A stretch of 64,000 nucleotides of DNA from Suillus spraguei (lineage: Eukaryota > Basidiomycota > Agaricomycetes > Boletales > Suillaceae), in the NCBI GenBank assembly GCA_016800925.1, contig JABCPU010000050.1, positions 124,001 through 188,000 of the forward strand, written 5' to 3'. How positions within the stretch are numbered: the first letter of the stretch is position 1; every line of letters starts with the position of its first letter. Positions 9,893-22,926 of this stretch are shown piece after piece. Below the pieces are notes generated by a model, which did not search any database, was not told the DNA's origin, and saw nothing but the letters and a program-made list of their open reading frames with translations. A program made the position numbers and the translations under genes.

Positions 9893-9952
9893 TTATACAC
9901 GTTTTCTTCCTCTGATTAGAATCTGGCTAAACTCTCATTTATGCAGTGAATG
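9893..9952 (+). repeat. diverged direct repeat, copy 2
   Basis: Second copy of the 9653-9712 sequence, about 240 bp downstream and clearly mutated relative to it. Confidence 0.6.
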
Positions 9953-10218
9953 TCACAAGTGAAAATAGAAGTTCAAGCTCATCAGTAAATAATATGTGAA
10001 CAATCGAATGTATCCATGTCCATGCATTGTCACAGACCAACTTGAGTTCATCACTTGCCAATTGCCAATAGAAACTGATTCAGAATTTGCTGAGTCATTT
10101 CAATGCCCGGAGGACCGGCTTCTAAGTTACCGGATAGTATTTGGTTCTGTGTTAATGTGCAGTAAGTAGTGCAGTAACACACTTCGTTCCCACCTTACAT
10201 ATCGTGACGCAGCATTTC

Positions 10219-12164
10219 ATGCCTCAGAACAAGTTCCAGAGGACTTTTATCGTCGGCTGTGGATGCACGGCATTCATAAAGGTCAATAATTCAATCTTGC
10301 CATTCTTGAATATCCAATTCATTTCATATGCAGCCTAGAGGTCAGAGGACAACGGAGGATGTGAGTAGAATCAGTACCAGAAATGGATTATTTTCAATTC
10401 CATTCATGTATAGATGGGACTTGAAGCAGGTACAAAAGCGCTGTTGGATGCTGGTGAGTTGCGTGTAAAGAGATATTTTGTTCAAAACCACAATTCAAAC
10501 TTCTTAGGTATCACATATGATGCAGTGCAAACTGCATTTGTGGGTTATTGCTATGGTGATTCTACAAGTGGTCAAGTATGGCTCTCTTCAGTTCAGTTTT
10601 ACGCTGCTAATTAGCGTAGCGAGCTCTTTACGGCCTTGGAATGACCGGGATTCCCATCACCAACGTGAATAATAATTGTTCAACCGGAAGTACCGCACTA
10701 TTCCATGCAAACAATGCTGTAAAGTCAGGTCTGGTCGACTGTGCCCTCGCGTTGGGCTTTGAGCGTATGGCGGCGGGTAGTCTTGGGACCAACTTCCCCG
10801 ACAGGCCACCACCGACTCTTTTGTTTAATAAGCGGTCCATAGATCTCGAAAAGACCCTAACTTCCGGAACAAACTTCGGTCCAGGCGCTCCGCGAATGTT
10901 CGGCAACGCAGGGCAAGAATATATGGACAAATTCGGTGCCGAAGTCAAACACTTGGGCATGATAGGTATCGTGCGGCGCTCGTACTAAAATGTGTATTTT
11001 AACGTATTCTAGCCGCAAAAAATCATGCACACTCCGTCAAGAACCCATATTCACAGTTCCGTAACGGATGGACAGTTGAACAAGTCCTACAGGCACCTAA
11101 AATCACTGCTCAACTCACAAAGTTCATGTGCAGTCCTACATCGGTAATGGTCTTCCCGCTGTCAATCATTTAACGCTCACCATGCATTAGGATGGTGCAG
11201 CCTGCTGTATTGTCGCATCGGAAGATTTCGTGCATGCCCATGGATTGGAGAATCAATCTATCGAAATAGTTGCGCAACACCTGGAGACAGATGATCCTGC
11301 CGCTTATGATACAGAAAGCGCTATGGAGGTCGTCGGTTACGGGATGTCGAAGCGATGTGCTGACAAAGTATTTAAAGACGCTGGCTTTGCCGACGGTGAA
11401 GGGCGTGACTTAGTTGGTGTGGTTGAGCTGCATGACTGTTTTTCCGCAAATGAAGTAAGTCTGCTTTTCTGTACATATTCTGGCGAATGACCCTTGTCTA
11501 GCTCATCATGTACCCTGCCCTTGGACTTTGTGCCCCTGATGAGGCCCATAAGATGGTTGAAAGGGGTGATAATACGGTCAGAGTTTCCTCTTTCGATTCG
11601 GCAGCATCTGAACCTCCTGTAGTATGGCGGTAAGTATGTTGTGAACCCGAGTGGTGGTCTCGAAGCCAAAGGACATCCACTCGGGGCTACTGGTCTGGGC
11701 ATGCACTTCTATATTACAAGTGAGTAGTATTGATTATGTCGACGATATTGTTCTCATATTATTTTTGGCAGTGCAATTGCGTAACTGTTCGTGTGGCAAT
11801 CGATGTGTTTCTTTTTCGTGATCTTTCTAATGCGGTTGATGTTTTAGTGGCAGGACCTATGCAAGCACCTGGCTTATTTGACATTCCGGACAAGCGGGGC
11901 AAATTTGGTCTTGTTCATAACATTGGTATTGGGGGCGCAGTCGTCGTCAGTCTACTCCGCAGGCCCGAGTTCTACAAGGCAGGGGGTATCGACGGACAGG
12001 CCAGGTAAACATATTCTTGTTCTAATATAGTCTACTAACCTGCACGATTTATCAGGCTAGGATACAATCACGCTCATGAATGCCGGCCTGTTACGCTTGC
12101 AGATGTTGACAAAGTTAAGTCGAAGAAATCATCTGGATTTGTCCTTCAGCACGCGAAACTTTGA
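10219..12164 (+). CDS. SCP-x-type 3-ketoacyl-CoA thiolase, peroxisomal
   Basis: Thiolase of the sterol-carrier-protein-x class, expected to cleave 3-ketoacyl-CoA in peroxisomal beta-oxidation, especially of branched or bulky chains. A twelve-exon model (10219-10281, 10334-10360, 10414-10453, 10508-10575, 10620-10965, 11013-11143, 11191-11454, 11502-11576, 11623-11719, 11772-11786, 11848-12004, 12056-12164) sums to 1392 nt, in phase throughout, giving 463 aa. The nucleophilic Cys lies in [11 protein letters not shown] (about residue 85). [12 protein letters not shown] and [14 protein letters not shown] carry the catalytic His residues, and [11 protein letters not shown] closes the fold. The last three residues are AKL, a classic PTS1 peroxisome signal. 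There is no SCP2 lipid-binding domain, so this is the thiolase-only form. One exon is only 15 nt. Reaction and location follow from the family and signal. Confidence 0.93.
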
Positions 12165-12411
12165 GTCGGCGTAAAGGTCGTGTATTTGTATATTTGTATC
12201 TTTTTGTGCTAGCACTATGCAATAAATCACGATCCAATGGATTACTCTCAATGAAGTACAGAATATTTCGATATTTTGGTCACCGGGCTTGTCTTGATCG
12301 CGAGGCACTATGGGGAGCTTTACTTACATAAGAGGTACATTTAGCGCTCAGTGCATTGAACATTCGACCTTTTTGTCCGAAATTCCTATTGCGCTTGAAA
12401 CTCATTTTTAA

Positions 12412-13293
12412 ATGCAGGCAGCACCGGCCAGCGCCCTCAGCGTCCTTGCTGACCCTCCTGCTCGAATGGTTGATAGTGCAGTCATGGACTATTTATTGAT
12501 CGAAGTTGTGAATGCCCTTCGTGTCTCATCAGCAGTCGCTTCTGCTCGAGCAAAAAAAATCGAGTGTGACATGGTCGAAGCTGGGTTGGTTCTGCCACCA
12601 GCACCAGCACCACCTGCCAAACAACATAATCCGAGAGACAGCGCTAGTAACACGTCAAGTAAAGTATCGGGGTCCGGAGATGAGGATGAGGGGGTGAGGT
12701 CTAGGCTGGAAGCTATCGGTATGCACGTTGGGGGTAATTTCGCAGAGAGGTACGGCGTCTCAAATTAAATGCGCCGCATCCTAATTGCATCCAAGACTTT
12801 GTCGCGATCGCCCATTGTTCAGCGACTCTCTGGATGTTATCAAGTTTGTTTGCAAGGATCTTTGGGTCTCTTGCTGGGACAAACAAGTTGACAACTTGCG
12901 TACGAATCACAGAGTAAGCAATGGTTCATGACACCAGGGATTTAGCATTGAAATTTTCCTAGGGTGTCTATGTTCTTCAAGATAATGCCTTTAAGCCGAT
13001 TGCTCGAATTTCCTCATGGGAGGGTCGACAAGAAGCCCTTAAACAAGCCAAGCTGGTATGTCAACCATTTCAATTGATCTTCTACATATTTTGACATGTC
13101 TCATAAGTATGTCGTACTTCCTGCTGGCATTATTCGAGGTGCATTGTCTCGAATCGGGTTTCACGGGACGGTAGTCCCTGAAATCACCACTCTACCTCAG
13201 TGTACGCAATCTTTCGAATATCATGGTGTATAGTGCTGAGTCGACGATCGTCAATTAGGCACTTTCCAGATCAAGCTACCAAAGAACACATAA
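12412..13293 (+). CDS. TRS33: TRAPP complex subunit Trs33/TRAPPC6
   Basis: Subunit of the TRAPP tethering complex, a Rab exchange factor for ER-Golgi and intra-Golgi traffic. Five exons (12412-12749, 12796-12913, 12963-13055, 13108-13201, 13259-13293) total 678 nt and keep phase, giving 225 aa. After an N-terminal helix (MDYLLIEVVNAL) and a low-complexity Ala/Pro and acidic insert, the conserved Bet3-like fold is clear: LEAIGMHVGGNFAER, IKFVCKDLWVSCWDKQVDNL, RTNHRGVYVLQDNAF, and the end ALSRIGFHGTVVPEITTLPQ then CTFQIKLPKNT. That tail matches TRAPPC6 proteins (C-K-F-Q-V-V-I type end). The insert makes it longer than the animal protein. The start is the only upstream Met in frame near the conserved helix. 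Confidence 0.92.
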
Positions 13294-14110
13294 AGCTATA
13301 ACACTATTTCAACCTTTACGCGTCAATCCATGCTAGCCCAAGTTGTGAAGTGGCTGCTGAACTCGAATCCCGTTGCTGAAAACTCAGCTGAACGGTTGAA
13401 GATGTCTGGGTCATTAAGTGGTGAGATGGACAACAAGTAGGTAATGTGGTTCAAACTTCAAACAAAGAGTCGGGCCTTGCGTCAGTTGTTGCTGAGTTTC
13501 TGGCCATACACTTCTCTCCACATTGCTATCTTTCTAATCAATTAATTGATCACGAACGAGAACATCTGAAGTTGGTTATTCTCGCCAAGATTCCCCTTGT
13601 AGTTGCAAGTGTATCAGAATCAGCAAGATTCTCGTTACAACTGCAAGTGTGTGGGACGGTGCACAAAGTGATGCCATGGCTATTTCCACTCAGAAGACGC
13701 CTTTCCGGTGGTTTTCTTCTTACTTGTGGCTTCGAACATGACTTCATCTCGATGCAGAATGGCGTAGGTGAGACCACGCACGACGGCCTATGAGAGGCTT
13801 GTTCTACGACATTGATGCGATGCCGTTTGTGCAGATCTACCGAGCTTGTTGAGGTAGAAGGAAAGCGCCAAGGCGGAAATAGACGTGGATGGACCGGTGT
13901 TGGAGACTTGGAGTAGCTGTACAGTGTATCGTCGAAGCCTTGAACAAAGATTTGAAAGTTGTTGAAGGTGTACTTGAAACTGGAAGCTTGAACTTGAAGG
14001 GCCGGTCTTTAGATATGAGAACACATTCTATATTTGGCTATCTAGCTAAGTTACGCCGGAAGAGGACCACATTTTTTCGTGTCAGGACTATCTCATACTG
14101 GTGAGGAAAG
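13294..14110. other. intergenic stretch, no supported gene
   Basis: About 800 bp between Trs33 and the ABCF gene. Open frames of 70-115 codons exist on both strands (for example 13446-13793), but none has recognisable motifs, and they overlap each other in antisense. The last part carries the ABCF promoter. Confidence 0.5.
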
Positions 14111-17100
14111 ATGGCCTCTATAGAGATTGCAGAAGAAATACGCTCGATCTTCCCCGGTACCGAAGAACTCATCGTGCAGTATCTTTCAGGTTATCTAGTC
14201 GATGACGCTGGAGAAGAGGAAGATATTCTTCTGGTGGCCAATGACATTCTAGATTCATTGGGTATGAATCATCCAGACGACGTCAAGAGGCTAATGACAC
14301 GCCTCCGGGATATCCTCGCCGAGCAACTGAATGCACGAGCGAGAAACAGTGGTCGACCAAAACTGATGAAGCTTGACAAAGTTATGGATATGAGCAAGGT
14401 CGGTGCCATGTCGAACACCATTGGGCTTGGAGAAGGCGTAGACCTTGAGAGCATCAACAAGGGAAAGTGAGCCTGCATTTTATGTCATTACGGCTGCCTC
14501 GAACTTAGTGATGTTTCTACGTAGAGCATCCAGAGTAGATGTGAAAAAGCTTGAGAAACAGGAAGCCAAACTCAAGGTAAGCATAACGGCTTTTTGTGTC
14601 AGATATACATGATACAATGGCTGCTTTCAGGCCAAGATTGAGAAACGTGCTCGTCGCGACCTCTACGAAGGGTCTAAGTTACTGGATCAGCACCGCAAGC
14701 AGGTCAGTTGAAACATTATTTCTCCAAATCATCTCGATCATAGGCTTGGCAGCAAAATTATGAAGAGATGTTCATGAAGGTGATTTACTTGTGCTTGCTT
14801 CTTTCAATTTAGTCATGACCTCTTCCAGATAAATCCCTTGGAAGCGGCAAATGCTGCCAAAAACAAGAGCAAAGATATACATCTACCGTCCATTGACGTC
14901 AATTTCGGTTCAAATCGTATACTGTGCGTTTAATTTTTGATTCCTGTGATGCTTGTTGTGAGGTATCGCCTTAGTTCAGGAGCAAGCCTCACATTAGCGT
15001 ATGGTCGTCGGTATGGACTCATTGGACGCAATGGTACGTTCTATAATGTATTACCTGTCGGCACAACTGCACGACTTTATCAGGTGTCGGAAAGTCTACC
15101 CTTTTAAAGCATATTGCTATGCGGGAAGTACCTATTCCTGCACATATTACCATATTGTTCGTGGAACAGGAGGTAAGTCGTTGTGTTCTATATATGGGCC
15201 TGTGCATGAACTCGGTATAGATTGTCGGGGATGATACAACCGCTCTTGATTCTGTTCTTAAAGCTGACGTCTGGAGAGATCACCTGTTGAAGGAGGAAGC
15301 TTCTTTGAATGCCCGCCTGGCTACGCTGGAAAAGGAAGGCGACGATAAACGGTTCGAGGATGCTAGGGAGGAAGCTTCGTCAAGATTAGCGGATGTGCAT
15401 GCTCGTTTGAGTGATATGGATGCCGAGAGTGGTCCTTCGAGGGCAGCCACTCTTCTCGCCGGTACGTCGATCTCTCCATATTAAAGCATACGTCATGTAT
15501 GATATGGAGTTTTCAGGGTTGGGTTTCAGCGAGGCAGACCAATCTAAGCCTACAAGGACATTCAGTGGAGGTTGGAGGTAAGTCAAATCAATGGGACATG
15601 GCAATGTCTGATATCTCGGATTCAGAATGCGACTCGCACTAGCACGTGCGCTCTTTGTAAAGGTGCGTTGCTTAAGTTCTTGATTGTTCAATATTAATGT
15701 TCGAAACACGTGTAATTGGATATAGCCTGCTCTTCTTTTGCTTGATGAGCCTTCAAATCATATCGATCTAAATGCACTGGCTTGGCTAGAAGATTATCTT
15801 CAAACATGGCCCGGAACGTTGCTTGTTGTGTTAGTTGAGCAGGTGTATGAGTCAATCTCATTTTACTCACGCTTTCGACAGATCTCACGATCGTGCATTC
15901 TTGTGAGTGTGCAAATATCATCTTTTTACATCTGAAATACGATTGTTTTTAGAGATGCCGTTGCGACTGATATCGTACACCAGCACTCTGGTAGACTAGA
16001 CTATTATAAAGGGTTCGTCTAGTTCATACCCAGATGAGTGTAGTTCCTAATGGCAGTCAATTCGCAGGAATTTCACCCAGTTCTACTCAACTAAGTCGGA
16101 ACGGGACCGCAACATGCGAAAAGAATACGAAACACAAATGGATTACCGGAAACACTTACAAGCTTTCATTGACAAGTGGAGATATAATGCAGCCAGAGGT
16201 AGGAACATGAAATAGCGATTGCTATGATTTTTCAACACGTCTTTGTGTAGCTTCGCAGGCACAGATGAGAATCAAAATGTTGGAAAAGGTGGGTGTGTTG
16301 CACAACTTCATTGCTACGCTTGACCAGGCTTTTCATAGCTCCCTGAGTTAGAACCTCCAGAGGAAGAAGAGGGTGAAACCTTCAAGTGCGGCAAATTGTT
16401 CTTTTTTCCAGCGAAGCGGATTGACATTCTGGCAACTAGATTCCCTGATGCAGAGAAGATATCGCCACCATTGCTCCAATTGTCGGAGGTCACCTTTGGG
16501 TATATGCCTGAAAACCTTCTCCTGCAAGGCATCAACATCGATGTAGGGTTGGATTCGCGAATAGCTATTGTTGGCGCGAACGGAGCTGGAAAGTCAACCC
16601 TGTGAGTGGTACTGTGTGCCTCAAAGAACAGTGATACAGCTAACAATTGGTCGGGATATGTAGTATTAAACTTCTAACTGCAGAGCTAAGGCCCTTAAGT
16701 GGCGACTTGAATCGGAATGGTCGTCTGCGGATGTGAGTTGTTACCGCGTTTGATTCATCACGCGCTCACTTACTTCGTAGAGGATATTTTTCACAACATC
16801 ATGTCGACACACTTGATCCTGCTATGTCTCCTGTACAGTTCCTGGCCTCTAAATTTCCGGGCAAGACAGAACAAGAATATCGAGGTCACCTAGGTAACTT
16901 CCAGATTAGTGGGATGACGGGGTGCGCAAACCTCTTGTAATCCACTTGCAGTTTGTTTTAAGGACAATAGGCTCCAGCTTATTGGCACACTTTCTGGAGG
17001 TCAGAAGTCTCGTGTCGCGTTTGCTGCCTTATCATTGCAAAATCCTCATATATTATTATTGGACGAGGCAAGTACAGAGGGTTACGATTTATGATTGCTG

Positions 17101-17481
17101 CTGAAATCTACCAGCCTACTAACCACCTAGATATCGAGGTACAGCACATTCCAATCTTTCTCTACTTCCACTGACTGTTCGATGAAGGGTCTGGATGCGT
17201 TGATGGCAGCGTTGAGCTCGTGGAATGGCGGAGTGATCGTTATATCTCACGACGAGCGATTCATTACCACAGTTGCAAAGGAGGTAAGTACCCACAATTC
17301 GGCGTATCTTGGCTGCTGTTTAAGATTATTTAGTTATGGGTGTGCGCTGATCATGCTGTGTCCAAGTTCAAGGGTGATGTACAAGCATATAAGGTTTGCA
17401 CAGTATCGTATAGGCCAAGATTCCACATTGATATTCCGGTCACAGAGTATCATTGTGAACAACATCAAAGCACGGCCATGA
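14111..17481 (+). CDS. GCN20: Gcn20-like ABCF ATPase (two ABC domains)
   Basis: ABCF proteins have two ATPase domains and no membrane part. Gcn20 works with Gcn1 on ribosomes to activate the eIF2-alpha kinase Gcn2. The N-terminal domain starts [20 protein letters not shown], followed by a basic helical linker ([17 protein letters not shown]). ABC1 has Walker A GLIGRNGVGKST, signature [15 protein letters not shown] and Walker [14 protein letters not shown], then SHDRAFL. The middle linker contains [21 protein letters not shown]2 has [14 protein letters not shown], signature [13 protein letters not shown], Walker [15 protein letters not shown] and ISHDERF. The last exon encodes [11 protein letters not shown] and the TGA at 17479. 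At least a dozen short introns, several interrupting motifs. One needs donor GTTAGT near 15828 and one spans about 16391-16439. Both keep frame. The N-terminal domain and length favour Gcn20 over New1/Arb1. Confidence 0.92.
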
Positions 17482-17826
17482 TGGTAGTTTGTGTGTGTAA
17501 TATAGGGATCCCCATCAGTCATCGATTCATCACTCAAACTATTCCAAATGTCCGAGAAATGACGTGAACCGGAACTCAATTGTCAGTTCGGAGTTGTTAA
17601 CATTTTATTCGGCTTTTTTACAAACCACACAATCGTTCTTCGAGGTGACAAAATTTACGGGCTATTTTATGTTTTAATTAGTCTTCCCTCAACCTGAAAA
17701 ATGAGTTTGTGGTTGCGTGGTGGTCACGTGTTGACGCGACCGTTGGGAACCGCGACGCGACCGCGTTTTGTTCCTGCTATTATTGTTAGCCATCAACGAT
17801 TACGACTGGGCGACTCATTTTCTACA
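17482..17826. promoter_or_regulatory. ABCF-TOP2 intergenic region with in-frame upstream ATG
   Basis: About 345 bp separate the ABCF stop from the preferred topoisomerase start. An ATG at 17701 is in frame with 17827 with no stop between them. It adds 42 residues that are Arg-rich and nearly free of acidic residues (MSLWLRGGHVLTRPLGTATR...). Confidence 0.4.
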
Positions 17827-20800
17827 ATGAGCTCTTCAGAAGGGGAGAGTTTCGACCTTGAAAACATCTCGGGTACAGAGAGCGAGGACTACGCTCCTCC
17901 CATCAAGAAGACAGTGAGTCGTACTTGATAAATTTTGAAGGGTGGAACTCAGTGCCACTTTGCAGACGAAAGCACCGGCAAAGAAGACCACTGTGACGAA
18001 AGCTGTATCAAAACCTTCAAAACCTCCAGCAAAACCCAATGCTGTACCCAAGAAAAAGGTACTGGTGGATAAAGACGACAATGCCGACCGTAGCGCAATC
18101 GACGTCGATGAAGTTGTTGATTCAGGCGATGAGAGTGTAGAGTCATCCAAACCGAAGGGACTAGCCCCGCCAAAGAAGAATAAGACAGCGTCGGAAACTT
18201 ACACTAAAGTACGCATGCTGGAATGTTAGCGATCTATTGCTAACAACAGAAACATGACAGTTATCTCAACTAGAGCATATTCTGAAACGTCCTGATTCCT
18301 ACATTGGAAGCGTGGAAACAATTGCAGTGCCAATATGGACGTATGATTCGGAGAACAAGCGCATGGTTCACAGGGAAGTCAAATATGTCCCGGGTTTCTT
18401 CAAGATTGTAGACGAAATCCTTGTCAACGCTGCAGATAACAAGGTGTGGTGTGCGACACCAGTGTCTTACTTGCATTGCTGACTAACTACCGTAGATCAA
18501 CGATCCCAGCATGGATACCATTAAAGTGAACATTGACGTCGAACTGGGCGTCATCTCCGTCTACAACAATGGAAAAGGCATTCCCATCGAGATGCACTCG
18601 CGGGAGAAAATGTACATCCCTGAGTTGATATTTGGTCACTTGCTCTCTTCTTCAAACTATGACGACGACGAGAAGAAACTCACTGGTGGCCGTAATGGTT
18701 ACGGTGCCAAGCTTGCTAACATCTATTCTCATGAATTTACTGTCGACACTGCAGACAAAAACACCAGCCAGAAGTACAAACAGACGTGGACAAATAATAT
18801 GAGCAAGGTTGGCACTGCAAAGATCACAAAGAACGGAAAGGGCGAGGAGTACACGAAGGTCACATTTAGGCCGGACTTGGAGCGTTTCGGCATGCAGACC
18901 ATTGACGAAGATACCCTGTCTTTACTCAAGCGGCGCGTATTCGATCTAGCAGGCACCGTCAAGGATGTGAAGGTTTTCCTGAACGACGAGCGTCTGAAGA
19001 TCAAGAACTTCAAGCAGTACGTTGAGATGTACCTCAACTCTGCGGCGGCAGAGGCTGCGGAGGCATCGGGAGGGGCAGCGCAGGGAAAGCCAGCTGTGAT
19101 ATATGAACAGATTGGCCGCGGTGGGAGGTAGCGTTCGCCGTGTCGGATGGTACATTTCAGCAGGTTTCCTTCGCCAATTCCATCGCAACTACGAAGGGCG
19201 GTACGCATGTCAACCACATGGCAGACCAGATTGCGAAGAACCTCATCGCTGCCATTGGGAAGAAAAATAAAGGCGCAACAGTGAAGCCAGCACAGATTAA
19301 GAATCACATGTGGATCTTTGTCAACGCTCTCATCGAAAATCCGACATTTGACAGTCAGACTAAGGAGACGCTGACGTTGACCGCCTCTAAGTTCGGCACG
19401 AAGCCCGCATTGTCCGAAGAGTTCATGAAGAAAGGTACGTATCTCGCGAAGTTGCATATTTTGAACTCTCATCCTTGTTCAGTTCAGAAATCAACGATTA
19501 TTGATCACGTTCTTAACTGGGCAAAGTTCAAGGCTGACCAGCAGATCAAGAAAACTGATGGAAGCAAGCGCAACAGGTGAGATAGGTTTTATTCAATGGA
19601 TATTATATTGATCTAACTGTGTGATGTGATGTAGATTGACTGGAATGACTAAACTTGCCGACGCAAACAATGCAGGCACGAAACATGCTGAACGATGTAC
19701 ACTGATTTTAACCGAGGGTGACTCTGCGAAAGCTTTAGCTGTGGCAGGACTGGGGGTCGTTGGTCGTGACAATTTCGGTGTCTTCCCGCTCCGTGGAAAG
19801 TTGCTCAATGTCCGGGAAGCGAAGCATGACCAGATCATGAAGAATGAAGAAATACAGAACATCAAGAAGATTATGGGTCTCCAGCACAACAAGGAGTATA
19901 GCAATGTTAGCAGTCTGCGCTATGGACGCTTGATGATCATGACAGATCAGGTCGGTCCTCTTATTGGATCGCTAATATCTAATGAGCAAGCTAACACTTT
20001 GCACACAGGATCATGATGGATCTCACATCAAGGGCCTCCTCATCAATTTCTTGGATCATTTTTACCCGTCGTTATTGAAGTTGCCGAACTTCTTGGTTGA
20101 GTTTGTGACACCTATCGTGAGGGTATGCAATCTTCTTTGGGATATATTTTTATCTGCTCATGTGTGCGAAGGTGACGAAAGGTAAACAACGGATCGATTT
20201 CTTCACCATTCCAGAGTACGAGCAGTGGTTGGAGGATACCCCCGATGCTCACAAGTGGGACTCGAAGTACTATAAGGTCTCTTCTACTTCCATGGCAATT
20301 TCTGCTCTTTTTACACGCTGTGCAGGGTCTTGGAACAAGCAAGGATTCCGACGCTCGGTACTACTTCAGCAACATGGCTAAGCACATGATCCCTTTTGCA
20401 ACAACGCAGGACGGTGACAGGTCACTGATTGACCTTGCTTTCAGCAAGAAGAAAGCTGATGATCGAAAGGAGTGGCTCCGCCAATTCAAGGTGAATGAAC
20501 ATCAATAATATACTATCACATACTTATACGTGCCGCATAGCCTGGGACATATCTCGACCACAACATGGACGAAATTCCATACTCGGATTTCATCAACCGA
20601 GAGTTGATTCTGTTTTCCATGGCAGATAATGTTCGTTCTATACCGTCAGTAGCGGATGGCCTCAAGCCTGGTCAGCGCAAAGTCATCTGGGGTTGCTTCA
20701 AGCGCAAGCTTAAGAAGGAAATCAAAGTATGTACCCGTTCCACATACTCAGTAAACTCTAACTGTCCTTGAAGGTTGCGCAACTCGTAGGTTACATCTCT

Positions 20801-22926
20801 GAGGTCGCCGCGTACCATCACGGTGAAGCGAGCTTAACTATGACCATCGTGAACTTGGCCCAGGACTACGTTGGTAGCAATAACTTGAACTTGCTCCTGC
20901 CCAATGGTCAGTACGGTACGCGTGACCAGGGCGGTAAAGACCATGCTTCAGCTCGTTATATCTTCACCGAGCTGTCGGCTTTGAGCCGCGCTGTCTTCAA
21001 CCCCGCGGATGCTCCTTTGTTGACATATTTGAAGGAAGACAATGACTGGATTGAACCTGAGTACTACATGCCTGTCATCCCGCTTGTCCTTGTGAATGGT
21101 GCTGAGGGCATTGGAACCGGTAAGCAGACTCATCAAATATTTTCCATAGTCTAACCATTCTATCAGGTTGGAGCACTACAATTCCCTGCTACAACCCTGT
21201 TGACATCGTGGATAATCTGCGTCGCTTGATGGCGGGTGAAGAGATTGTCCCGATGTTACCTTGGTGGCGTGGCTTTAAAGGTACAATCAAGAAAGTCGGT
21301 GATCACAAGTACGACGTCACTGGTATCGTCCGCAAAATCAATGACACCACCGTCGAGGTTACGGAACTCCCGATTCACAAGTGGACTCAAACCTACAAGG
21401 CTGAACTCGAGGCTATGATTGGTGAGAAAGGTGATGGCATTATCAAGGTAATCACATATTCAGGCGTTGTCTTGTTTTTTTTTCACTAAAGTATGGTCGA
21501 CAGGATTACAAGGAACACCACGATAACGTGAACATCCACTTCGTGATTAGTATGGCTGCGAAGGACCTTGAGAAGGCTGAGGAACAGGGCCTCTCGGAGT
21601 TCTTCAAGCTCACGTCCAAGATCAATACGAGCAACATGATAGCGTTCAATTTTGATGGCAAGATCCAGAAGTACGCATCTCCTGAGGAGATCATTGAGGA
21701 ATTTTACCCGCGAAGGCTTGCATACTACCAGAAGCGAAAGGCAAGCGATTCTTGAGAATTCAGGGATTGATGTGCTTATGTTCTTTTGCTACACAGGATT
21801 ACCTCGCGAATGAATTGCAAACACAATTTGAGCGGCTCTCGAACCAGGCACGGTTCGTGAAGATGATTGTGGACAAAGAACTTGTTGTGTCGAATCGGAA
21901 GAAGAACGATCTTATGGCTGAGCTACGCAGACTCAAGTTCCGACCATTCCCCAAAGTGGCGAAGGCGAAGGCCGCTGGCGAGATGGAGGATGTGGTCCAG
22001 CCCGAAGATGAAGAGGCTGAGGCTGAAGAGACTGTGAAAGATGCTGGAACTACTGACTATGACTACTTGCTTGGTATGGCTATCTGGAGCTTGACGAAGG
22101 AGAAGGCGCGTATATCAATGTCTTCGTTGTGGTTTAATTCTGAGTATCATCTAGATCGACAAACTCATGCAACAAGCAGCAGACAAGGACGCTGAACTTC
22201 TTGCTCTTCTCGAGCGCAGTCCTAATGATCTCTGGAATGAGGACCTGGATGTTTTCCTGAAGGAGTGGGAAGTAAGTTTATTTTGCTGTTGCCTGAACCA
22301 AAAGATTGAGAGTTCCATGTCAGAAATCATGTCAAGAGTTTGATAATAAGTCTTTACTTGACGCTAACGGTAAGAAGATCAAGAAGAAGCAAGCAACACT
22401 CGAACATCGCAAGTCGTTACCCGGGCGAAAGAAAATCAAGGCAGACTCTGATTCCGAGTTCGAGATGGCGCCAGCTGTACAAGCGAAGGCCAAAGCCAAA
22501 GCCAAAACTAGGGAGGAACCTCCCAAACGGAAAAGGTAACTTTTTTGCCGGCAAAAGGAATCAACCAATAACCATCTGCTTAGTCCGAAGGTGGAGGAGG
22601 ACAGTGATGAGGACTATATCAAGCCTGCGGCGAAGAAGATGAAGACTAGTCAAGCCCCAGTGACCGACTTCTTTGATAAGAAACCACCTGGTCCCTCAGA
22701 GCCTAAAAAGCCCGTCGCTCGGAAACCTTCGAGCAGCAAACCAGCTCCTGCGAAGAAAGCTGTAGCCAAGAAGGAGAGCGATGATGAGATTATTATTGCG
22801 AGCGATTCGGATGCTCCACCTGCACCGCCGAAGCGACCAGCACGAGCAAAGACTAAGAAGTATATTGAGATAGAGTCAGATTCTGTTTCAGAGACGGAGG
22901 ATGTGTCTATGTTTGAGGAGGACTGA
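17827..22926 (+). CDS. TOP2: DNA topoisomerase II, with one apparent base deletion
   Basis: Homodimeric type IIA topoisomerase that passes one duplex through another using ATP; nuclear and essential. In order: acidic/Lys-rich N-terminus; GHKL ATPase domain (RPDSYIGSVE, DEILVNAADNK, VYNNGKGIP, GGRNGYGAKLANI); transducer (GTHVNHMADQI); TOPRIM (LILTEGDSAKALA, FPLRGKLLNVREA, TDQDHDGSHIKGLL); winged-helix region with the catalytic Tyr in KDHASARYIFTEL; then NGAEGIGTGW; and a C-terminal KA/SD-rich tail ending SVSETEDVSMFEED. Many short introns. Near 19115 the frame shifts by one: a base is missing before the tract that should read on as WEVAFAVSDGTFQQV. No intron can repair this without deleting conserved residues. 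Everything else is intact over 5 kb, so an assembly or sequencing error is the likelier cause. An in-frame upstream ATG at 17701 could give a longer form. Confidence 0.95.

Larger units (their letters stand above)
9362..10218. other. intergenic stretch with a diverged direct repeat
   Basis: No gene seen. About 60 bp at 9653-9712 recur in diverged form at 9893-9952, both containing CTTCCTCTGATTAG and a later GCAGTGA. The intervening sequence looks like non-coding DNA. The 3' part must hold the promoter of the thiolase gene. Confidence 0.5.

Noticed and set aside
18729..19472. 247-codon minus-strand frame across TOP2
   Set aside because: Antisense shadow of conserved ATPase-domain codons; no motif of its own.
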